Below are positions 17,045-23,358 of a DNA stretch of 64,000 nt, one piece after another. This DNA is from Sphaerotilus natans (lineage in GTDB: Bacteria; Pseudomonadota; Gammaproteobacteria; Burkholderiales; Burkholderiaceae_C), in the NCBI RefSeq assembly GCF_900156335.1, contig NZ_FTMZ01000003.1, forward strand, positions 127,950 through 191,949. The letters are read 5' to 3'. A program made the position numbers and the translations under genes. The notes under the pieces were generated by a model. That model ran no database searches. It had not been told where the DNA came from and saw only the letters and a list, made by a program, of their open reading frames with translations. Within the stretch, counting starts at the first letter, position 1. Every line of letters begins with the position of its first letter.

Positions 17045-17089
17045 CCGTGGTACCGAAGCGGCTTAATCTGAAATGACGAGGTACCGCGG
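17045..17089. promoter_or_regulatory. Inverted repeat in the divergent glycan-gene promoter region
   Basis: CCGTGGTACC (17045-17054) and GGTACCGCGG (17080-17089) are inverted copies with one mismatch (a G-T wobble if transcribed), separated by 25 AT-richer bases. They sit between the divergent O-antigen-ligase-like gene (start 16970) and GT4 gene (start 17206), where an operator controlling both directions would be expected. Confidence 0.4.
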
Positions 17090-17096
17090 TGTGTCG

Positions 17097-17112
17097 CGGA
17101 AACATCGTTGCG
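17097..17112 (+). promoter_or_regulatory. Weak candidate sigma54 site for the plus-strand GT4 gene
   Basis: CGGAAAC-ATCG-TTGCG has the GG-N10-GC core at the right spacing, about 94 bases before the GT4 start. The -24 element is poor and the -12 element ends in G rather than A/T. It is listed because a better site serves the neighbouring deacetylase operon. Confidence 0.22.
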
Positions 17113-17205
17113 TGCCAAGGAATTGTCGATCCGGCAGCTTAAGATCCGGCCCGCGTTTGTCGCGTTTATCCGCGTTTCCGACCCTTGACGATCGACGATC
17201 CCTGC

Positions 17206-18411
17206 ATGAACAAGCCTGCTGTCCAGCCCCTCCTGCGCCGCGTCCTCTATCACCATCGCACCCAGGGCAAGGCGGTCGAGGGCGTGCACATCCGCGGCAT
17301 CACCGATGCGCTGCGCGCCGAGGGCGTGACGGTGGACATCATCTCGCTGCCCGGTGCCGACCCCTACGCCAGCCCGAAGGCGCTGAGCCCGACCAAGCAG
17401 GCCCGGCCCTGGATGAAGTGGGTCACCAGCCTGCCCGAGCCGCTGTTCGAGCTGGCCGAGCTGGGCTACAACGCGGTGGCCGGCTGGCGCATCCGCGAGT
17501 ACCTGAACGCGCACAAGGACGTCGACCTGATCTACGAGCGCTACTCGCTCTACATGTTCGTCGCGGTGATGATCGCGCGGGCCCGCAAGATTCCGGTGAT
17601 CCTGGAGATCAACGACTCCACCACCGTCTACCGGGTGCGGCCGCTGTTCTTCCAGCGCCTGGCCACGATGATCGAGCGCTGGGTGTTCCGCAACGCCAAC
17701 GGCCTGGTCTTCGTCTCCGGCGCCTTCCGCGACCATGTGACGAAGGCGCACGGCGGCAAGATCGCGCCGACCATCGTCTCGCACAATGCGGCCAACATCG
17801 ACAAGTTCAGTCCCACGCCCGAGCAGCGCGCCGCCGCGCGGGCCAAGTGGAAGCTCGACGGCAGCGTGGTCTGCGGCTACCTGGGCGCCTTCGTGCCGTG
17901 GCATGCGATCGACCAGTTCGTCTACAAGATCGCAGATCGGCTCAAGGCCAACCCGCAGCTCAAGCTGCTGCTGGTGGGCGACGGCGCCACCTTCCCCGTG
18001 GTGCAGGCGTTCGTGCAGGAGCACGGCCTGCAGGACCAGGTGGTGATGACCGGCCGCGTCTCGCACGACGAGGTGCCAGGCCTGCTGGCGGCGATGGACA
18101 TGGCGGTGCTGCCGAGTGCGGGCGACTACACCTCGCCGGTCAAGCTGTTCGAGTTCATGGCCTGCGGCATCCCGCCGGTGGCGCCCGACTTCGTGCCGAT
18201 CCGCGAGGTGCTGAAGGAAGACGAGACCGGCTGGATGTTCAAGGCCGGCGACCTCGAGAGCGCGGTGCAGATGGTGCTGCGCCGCAGCCAGGACAGCGAC
18301 AACCTGCGCCGCGTCGGCCAGGCCGCACGCGCCTACATCGCCCGCGAGCGCCAGTGGCGCAACAACATTCTGCAGCTCGTCGATTTCCGCGAGCGGGTCA
18401 AGGGCCGCTGA
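17206..18411 (+). CDS. GT4-family glycosyltransferase
   Basis: The product has 401 residues from the ATG at 17206; an in-frame TTG at 17185 is an alternative and neither has a strong ribosome site. The N-terminal domain contains HHRTQGKAVEGVHIRGI, a GT4-like acceptor loop. The C-terminal donor domain has VSHNAANIDKFSP, CGYLGAFVPWHAID, LLLVGDGATF and DMAVLPSAGDYTSPVKLFEF, where the E-x7-E region has become SPVKLFE. It should add one sugar during assembly of the surface glycan. It is followed after 18 bases by an acetyltransferase, forming a plus-strand pair divergent from the minus-strand glycan operon. Confidence 0.9.
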   Translation: MNKPAVQPLLRRVLYHHRTQGKAVEGVHIRGITDALRAEGVTVDIISLPGADPYASPKALSPTKQARPWMKWVTSLPEPLFELAELGYNAVAGWRIREYLNAHKDVDLIYERYSLYMFVAVMIARARKIPVILEINDSTTVYRVRPLFFQRLATMIERWVFRNANGLVFVSGAFRDHVTKAHGGKIAPTIVSHNAANIDKFSPTPEQRAAARAKWKLDGSVVCGYLGAFVPWHAIDQFVYKIADRLKANPQLKLLLVGDGATFPVVQAFVQEHGLQDQVVMTGRVSHDEVPGLLAAMDMAVLPSAGDYTSPVKLFEFMACGIPPVAPDFVPIREVLKEDETGWMFKAGDLESAVQMVLRRSQDSDNLRRVGQAARAYIARERQWRNNILQLVDFRERVKGR

Positions 18412-18429
18412 GGGCAGGGGAGAGCGGGC

Positions 18430-18942
18430 ATGAAGCTGCTGCTGTCCGACCTGCGCGCCAAGCAGGTGCTCTACGGCGAGGGCGGACCGCCCGTCTCGCT
18501 GCTGAAGGTGGTGCTGGCCGACGGCACGCTGGCCAATGCGCTGTACCGGCTGCAGGCCTGGCTGGCGCGGATCGGGCTGGCGCCGCTGGCGCTGATCCCG
18601 CACATCCTCAACAAGTGGCTCAACGGCTGCGTCATCGGCGTGAAGGCGCAGTTCGGCCCCGGCTTCGTGCTGATCCACCCGGTGGGCGTGGTCATCAACT
18701 CCAGCGTGCGCGGCGGGCGCAATGTCTGGCTGGAGAGCAGCGTGGTGATCGGCGAGAACCGCGGCGGCTTTCCGCGGCTTGGCGACGACATCTTCGTCGG
18801 CTCGGGCGCGAAGATCATCGGCGCGGTGGCGGTCGGCGACCGCGCGCGTGTCGGCGCCAATGCGGTGGTGCTGCACGATGTGCCGGCCGGCCACACCGCG
18901 CTGGGCATTCCGGCGCGCATGCGCCCGCCTCGCGCCAACTAA
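18430..18942 (+). CDS. Serine-acetyltransferase-like hexapeptide-repeat acyltransferase
   Basis: This 170-residue protein has a hydrophobic N-terminal helix region (about residues 38-58) followed by left-handed beta-helix hexapeptides from about residue 68 (VIGVKAQFGPGFVLIHPVGVVINSSV, split by a loop GENRGGFPR). It ends VVLHDVPAGHTALGIPARM, the usual exit of CysE/LbH_SAT-type enzymes. H82 in LIHPVG fits the catalytic histidine. CysE for cysteine synthesis is normally longer, so this is more likely an acetyltransferase acting on a glycan or nucleotide sugar. AGGGGAGA precedes the ATG. An intrinsic terminator at 19070 ends the unit. Confidence 0.82.
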   Translation: MKLLLSDLRAKQVLYGEGGPPVSLLKVVLADGTLANALYRLQAWLARIGLAPLALIPHILNKWLNGCVIGVKAQFGPGFVLIHPVGVVINSSVRGGRNVWLESSVVIGENRGGFPRLGDDIFVGSGAKIIGAVAVGDRARVGANAVVLHDVPAGHTALGIPARMRPPRAN

Positions 18943-19069
18943 CGCACGCCTGACAGCCTCCCCGGGGCTGGATCAACGCATTCCCTAGTGCGGCGCCGCG
19001 CCGATGGCGCTAGTCTCCACCTGTCGCTCGAAGGTTTCATCGCCCTCGTGGTCGGCGCATCAGAGCATT
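18943..19069. other. Non-coding stretch before the terminator
   Basis: These 127 bases carry no open frame of interest. They contain a GC-rich dyad region (GGCGCCGCGCCGATGGCGC near 18991-19010) flanked by CTAGTG and GCTAGT. A separate small transcript ending at the 19070 terminator is possible, but no -35/-10 pair supports it. The simplest reading is the 3' untranslated region of the acetyltransferase gene. Confidence 0.35.
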
Positions 19070-19108
19070 GACCTCCTGGCCCACATCAAGCCAGGAGGTC
19101 TTTTTTTT
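19070..19108 (+). terminator. Strong intrinsic terminator
   Basis: An 11-bp perfect stem GACCTCCTGGC/GCCAGGAGGTC (19070-19080 and 19090-19100) with a nine-base loop is followed by eight T residues (19101-19108). This is a textbook rho-independent terminator on the plus strand, closing the GT4-acetyltransferase unit before the DUF3149 gene. Confidence 0.92.
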
Positions 19109-19242
19109 CGACCCTGTCCTGCATACCCCGGCGGGTTGACCTGACGCAAGGACGCCCGGCCTGGGCTGCGATCAGATGGACGCATGTTCAACCGGCCCGC
19201 GATTGTCCGCGGGCCATCGATGCGCCAAGGGGACAAGACACC

Positions 19243-19419
19243 ATGCACGCCCTGATCGACTTCTTCTCCACCGACTACGGCCTTCTCAGCGCGCTGGTGC
19301 TTGCCACCACCGTCGGCATGCTGGTCTTCTACATCAGCTACTTCATGAAGCACATCCGCCAGGACACGGAAGCGGCCGAGCGCGCGGCTCGCGCTGCGGC
19401 GACCGGTCGCGCTTCCTGA
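19243..19419 (+). CDS. DUF3149-like single-pass membrane mini-protein
   Basis: This 58-residue frame starts at the ATG at 19243 after an AAGGGGACA ribosome site and ends TGA at 19419. The sequence MHALIDFFSTDYGLLSALVL leads into one membrane helix (about residues 13-34), then FMKHIRQDTEAAE and an alanine-rich tail. The TDYGL-hydrophobic-Y-F-x-K layout matches what I recall of DUF3149, a small family of unknown function in Betaproteobacteria. It lies seven bases from the convergent rluA stop. The upstream terminator separates it from the glycan genes, so it should have its own promoter in 19109-19242, where no clear hexamers were seen. Confidence 0.72.
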   Translation: MHALIDFFSTDYGLLSALVLATTVGMLVFYISYFMKHIRQDTEAAERAARAAATGRAS

Positions 19420-19426
19420 GGCGGCT

Positions 19427-20062
19427 TCAGAACGGCGCCGCGTCCTCGAAGACCTGCGGCGCTCCGTCGGCCGGATGCGCGAAGGCCAGCCGGCAGGCAT
19501 GCAGCAGCAGCCGGGGCGCGGCCTCGCGCCACGGCGTCGGCGCATAGAGCTCGTCGCCGACGATCGGGTGGCCGATCGACAGCAGATGCACCCGCAGCTG
19601 GTGCGATCGGCCGGTCACCGGCTCGAGCGCGAGCCGGGCGGTGCCGGCCGTCGCGTCGCGGTCCAGCACCTGCCAGCGGGTCAGCGAGGCCCGCCCGGTC
19701 AGCGGGTCGACCTTCTGGCGCGGCCGGTTCGGCCAGTCGCAGATCAGCGGCAGGTCGATCGTGCCGGCCGCCTCGGCCGGGCAGCCGGCCACCACCGCCT
19801 CGTAGCGCTTGTCGACCTGCCGGTCGGCGAAGAGCCGGCTGAGCCGGCGGTGCATCTCGGCGCCGCGCGCCATCAGCAGCAGGCCGGAGGTGGCCATGTC
19901 GAGCCGGTGCACGATCAGCGCGTCGGGCACCCGGCGCTGCACCCGCGCGGCGACGCAGTCGGCGTTCTCGGGTCCGCGCCCGGGCACCGACAGCAGGCCG
20001 GCGGGCTTGCGCACCACCAGCATCGCCGCGTCGAGGTGGATCAGTTCGATGTCGTCGTCCAT
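19427..20062 (-). CDS. rluA: RluA-type pseudouridine synthase
   Basis: This 211-residue enzyme carries the RluA-family motif VHRLDMATSGL with catalytic D55, and the blocks DLPLICDWPNRPRQKVDPLTG and PVTGRSHQLRVHLLSIGHPI that are characteristic of RluA itself, the dual enzyme for 23S rRNA U746 and tRNA U32. No S4 domain precedes the catalytic domain, again as in RluA. The start is ATG 20062 or, three codons earlier, ATG 20071. The much longer upstream frame is a shadow of the channel gene. Confidence 0.88.
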   Translation of the reverse strand: MDDDIELIHLDAAMLVVRKPAGLLSVPGRGPENADCVAARVQRRVPDALIVHRLDMATSGLLLMARGAEMHRRLSRLFADRQVDKRYEAVVAGCPAEAAGTIDLPLICDWPNRPRQKVDPLTGRASLTRWQVLDRDATAGTARLALEPVTGRSHQLRVHLLSIGHPIVGDELYAPTPWREAAPRLLLHACRLAFAHPADGAPQVFEDAAPF

Positions 20063-20164
20063 CGCCGGCATTGTCGCCGGCGCTGCGCGCGCATGACAGC
20101 CTGTCACCTGGACGAGCGCGATCGGGCGGCACAATCGCGCCTCCCGACTCCATGACGCCGACCG

Positions 20165-21502
20165 ATGATGACGACTGACCTGTCCGCCCTGGATTTCCCG
20201 ACGCTGCTGGCCGCGCTGATGCGGCCGTCCTCGCTGGTCGAGCTGGCGGTGCTGGTGGTGGTGCTGGTCGCCAGCGGGCTGCTGGTGTGGCTGCTGCGCG
20301 GCATGCGTGACCGTGGCCGCGCCGGGCAAGGCGATTCGATCCCCTCGATCTGGTTCGGCACGCATCTGGTCGACGGCGTGCTGTTCCCGCTGCTGGCGCT
20401 GGCGCTGGCCTATGTGGCGCGCCGGGTGCTGCTCGAGCTGGGCCAGCCGCTGGCAGTGTTCCGGCTGGCGATTCCGGTGCTGATGTCGCTGGCGGTGATC
20501 CGGCTGAGCGTGCGGGTGCTCAGCGCGGCCTTTCCCGCCTCGGCCGTGATGCGCGCGGTCGAGCGCACGATTTCCTGGGTCGCCTGGCTGGGCATGGTGC
20601 TGTGGGTGACCGGGGTGCTGCCGGTGCTGCTCGACGAGCTCGACGAGATTCGCTGGAAGGTCGGCGCCAACACGCTGAGCCTGCGCAACATCATCGAGGG
20701 CGGCCTGTCGGCCGGCTTCGTGATGGTGGTGGTGCTGTGGATCTCGGCGGCGCTGGAGGCGCGGCTGCTGGCTGGCGCCAGCGGCGCGCAGCTGTCGCTG
20801 CGCAAGGTGGCGGCCAACGCGCTGCGTGCGATCCTGCTCTTCGTCGGCCTGCTGATGGCGCTGTCGGCGGTGGGCATCGACCTGACGGCGCTGTCGGTGC
20901 TGGGCGGCGCGCTGGGCGTGGGCATCGGCCTGGGCCTGCAGAAGCTGGCGGCCAACTATGTCAGCGGCTTCGTCATCCTGGCCGAGCGCTCGCTGCGCAT
21001 CGGCGACATCGTCAACGTCGGCGGCTTCGAGGGCGCGATCACCGACATCACCACCCGCTACACCGTGATCCGTGCGCCCTCGGGGCGCGAGTCGATCGTG
21101 CCCAACGAGACGCTGACCACCACTGCGGTGCAGAACCTGTCGCTGGCCGACCGCCGGGTGCTGCTGAGCACGGTGCTCGTCGTCGGTCACGACACCGACG
21201 TGCTGCGCCTGCGCGAGCAACTGGTCGAGGCGGTGGTGGCGGTGCCGCGGGTGCTGGCCGATCCCGGGCCGGCTGCCCAGCTCAGCCGGCTCGGCAACGA
21301 CGGCCTGGAAATCTCGGTGCACTTCTGGATCGACGATCCGGAGAACGGCCAGGGCAATGTGCGCTCGGAGGTCAATCTGGCGATCCTGGGGCTGCTTCGG
21401 CGCGAGGGCATCGGCCTGTCGTCGGGGCCCCAGGTGCTCCGGCTCGAGGCGCCAGCCGTGCCGCTGCCGGTCAAGGCGCCCGCAGCGGAATCCGCACGCT
21501 GA
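20165..21502 (+). CDS. MscS-family mechanosensitive ion channel
   Basis: The 445-residue product has about six membrane segments (near 25-45, 65-90, 98-120, 135-155, 180-205, 225-250) followed by the MscS pore helix and beta domain. The pore region is glycine/alanine-rich (LGGALGVGIGLGLQKLAANYVSGF), then RIGDIVNVGGFEGAITDITTRYT and PNETLTT, all standard family markers. Such channels open on membrane tension to release osmolytes during hypo-osmotic shock. It is longer than E. coli MscS (286 residues), closer to the YnaI/YbdG-type group. ATG 20165 or 20168 could start it. Its 3' end overlaps the convergent sensor kinase by 32 bases. Confidence 0.92.
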   Translation: MMTTDLSALDFPTLLAALMRPSSLVELAVLVVVLVASGLLVWLLRGMRDRGRAGQGDSIPSIWFGTHLVDGVLFPLLALALAYVARRVLLELGQPLAVFRLAIPVLMSLAVIRLSVRVLSAAFPASAVMRAVERTISWVAWLGMVLWVTGVLPVLLDELDEIRWKVGANTLSLRNIIEGGLSAGFVMVVVLWISAALEARLLAGASGAQLSLRKVAANALRAILLFVGLLMALSAVGIDLTALSVLGGALGVGIGLGLQKLAANYVSGFVILAERSLRIGDIVNVGGFEGAITDITTRYTVIRAPSGRESIVPNETLTTTAVQNLSLADRRVLLSTVLVVGHDTDVLRLREQLVEAVVAVPRVLADPGPAAQLSRLGNDGLEISVHFWIDDPENGQGNVRSEVNLAILGLLRREGIGLSSGPQVLRLEAPAVPLPVKAPAAESAR

Positions 21503-23351
21503 AGCGGCTGCCCTCGCCGGGGCAGGTCTCCACCAGCAGCCGCCCGCCCAGCACCTGGGTGCAGAAATGGTGGCACAGGTGCAGGCCGATGCCGGTGCCG
21601 CCGCGTCCGCGCCGGGTGGTGAAGAAGGGGTCGAAGATGCGTGGCAGCACCAGCGGGTCGATGCCGCAGCCGTCGTCGATCACCTCGATCTCCAGCTCGT
21701 CCCGGCGATCGCCGTCGCCATCGTCGTTGGCGTCGGCCGGATCGACCCGGCACAGCACCCGGATGCTGCCCTGCATCAGCCCGGGCGGCGGCGGGTCGAA
21801 GGCATGCATCAGCGCATTGCCGATCAGGTTCTCGATCACCTGCCCGAGCGGGCCGGGATAGCTGTCGAGCACCAGCCCGGCGCCCGAGGCGATGTGCAGC
21901 GACACCGGCACCGGCCGGGGCGGCGCCTCGCTGCCCAGGCGCGGCACCAGCAGCCGGCGCACATCCTGCAGCACCTCGTCGAGCTCGAAGCGGCGTCGCT
22001 CCACCGCGCCGCGGTCCACCGCGAGCTGCTTGAAGAGCCGGATCACCTGGCTGGCGCGCTCCAGGCTGTGCTCGACGATGTCCAGCCCGGCGCGCTGGCG
22101 CTCCAGCAGCCGTGCGACCGGCGCTGGCAGCGCGGCGGCGCCGAGCTCGCGCTCGGCCTCGCCGAGCCGGCGCACCAGCGTCGAGGCGGTCATGCGCGCG
22201 CTGCCCAGCGGGGTGTTGAGCTCATGCGCGACGCCGGCCACCAGCAGGCCGAGCGAGGCGAGCTTTTCCGCCTGCACCAGCTCGTCCTGCAGCTGGCGCA
22301 GCCGGCGCAGCGCATCGTCGGCGCCGGCCTTGGCCTCGGCCAGCGCGCGGTGGTTGGTCTGCAGGTCGGCCAGCAGCCGCTCGCGTTCGACCTCGGTGCG
22401 GCGCTGGCGGCGCACCAGCAGCACCGCCAGGCCGAAGGCGGCGGTGCAGGCCAGCAGGCATTGCCAGGCGCTGGCCAGGCGCAGCGGCTCGACGCTGTCG
22501 CGCGGCACATGCGCGAGGAAGAACCAGGGCTGCAGCGCCAGCCGGCCCGGTCCGGGCTCGGCGGGCAGGAAGTCCTGGAAATGCCACATGCCCGCATCCA
22601 GCTCGCGCCGGCCGCGGCCCTGCTCCTGCATCACGCGCCAGAGTTCCGGGTCACGCACCGCCAGCGGCTGCGGCTCGGCGATGCTGACGGCGCGGCCCTC
22701 GCTGTCGTACAGGCGCAGCGGGTCGAGGGCCGGCTGCTGGAGTCGGGCCAGCCGCGCCATCATCGCCTGCAGGTCATGCTGGATGACCACCATGCCGCGC
22801 AGTCGCCCGCCCGCGTCATAGACCGGCGAGGCCGCCCGCAGCGTGTGGCGCCCGCCCTCGCGCCCGAGCGGACTGAAGCGTGCCTCGGCTGGCAGCAGGT
22901 CGGCGAAATGTGTCAGCCAGGGCATCTGCGCCGGGCGGCGCAGCGTGCCCGAGGTGGCCAGCAGCGCCACGCCGTCGAGATGCTCGGTGCGCACCCGCTC
23001 CTGGCCGTTCTCGTCGATCCAGGAGATTTCCGCGTGGCGCGGCGAGGCGCGTGCATGCGCCAGCAGCGCGCTGGCCATCGCCGAGGTGTCGGCGCTGGCC
23101 GCGGCCACGCCGATGGCCGGCATCTGGCCCAGCACCAGCGCCGAGCGCGACAGGTCGGCCAGTTCGGAGCCGGTCAGCGCGATGCCCTGCTCGAGCAGGG
23201 TGCGGGCCTGCGCACGCAGCGGCGACAGCCGCAGGTCGAGCAGCCGCAGGTAGCTGAGTGCGCCGATCAGGCCGATCAGCAGCAGCCAGGGCAGCAGCCG
23301 CAGCACCAGGATGCGGCCTTCGCTGGCGCGGGGGCGTCTGTCGAGCGCCAT
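21471..23351 (-). CDS. Membrane sensor histidine kinase with large extracytoplasmic domain
   Basis: The product has 626 residues: TM1 at about 17-36, a 255-residue extracytoplasmic sensor domain of dCache-like pattern (WIDENGQERVR, YDAGGRLRGMVVIQHDL, LYDSEGRAV), TM2 at about 294-313, a coiled linker, the HisKA box VAGVAHELNTPLGS with H376, then HATPase N box IENLIGNALMHA, DDGCGID, FDPFFTTRRGRGGTGIGLHLC. It should autophosphorylate and act on the REC-GGDEF-EAL protein encoded seven bases upstream in the same operon. A non-canonical acidic insert (DPADANDDGDGDRRDE) lies in the ATPase domain. It overlaps the mscS-like gene tail-to-tail. Confidence 0.92.
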   Translation of the reverse strand: MALDRRPRASEGRILVLRLLPWLLLIGLIGALSYLRLLDLRLSPLRAQARTLLEQGIALTGSELADLSRSALVLGQMPAIGVAAASADTSAMASALLAHARASPRHAEISWIDENGQERVRTEHLDGVALLATSGTLRRPAQMPWLTHFADLLPAEARFSPLGREGGRHTLRAASPVYDAGGRLRGMVVIQHDLQAMMARLARLQQPALDPLRLYDSEGRAVSIAEPQPLAVRDPELWRVMQEQGRGRRELDAGMWHFQDFLPAEPGPGRLALQPWFFLAHVPRDSVEPLRLASAWQCLLACTAAFGLAVLLVRRQRRTEVERERLLADLQTNHRALAEAKAGADDALRRLRQLQDELVQAEKLASLGLLVAGVAHELNTPLGSARMTASTLVRRLGEAERELGAAALPAPVARLLERQRAGLDIVEHSLERASQVIRLFKQLAVDRGAVERRRFELDEVLQDVRRLLVPRLGSEAPPRPVPVSLHIASGAGLVLDSYPGPLGQVIENLIGNALMHAFDPPPPGLMQGSIRVLCRVDPADANDDGDGDRRDELEIEVIDDGCGIDPLVLPRIFDPFFTTRRGRGGTGIGLHLCHHFCTQVLGGRLLVETCPGEGSRFSVRIPLRAP

Positions 23352-23358
23352 CCGGCAC

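Noticed and set aside
18943-19108. A small RNA gene ending at the 19070 terminator
   Set aside because: No recognisable promoter lies upstream; the terminator is explained by the preceding acetyltransferase gene.
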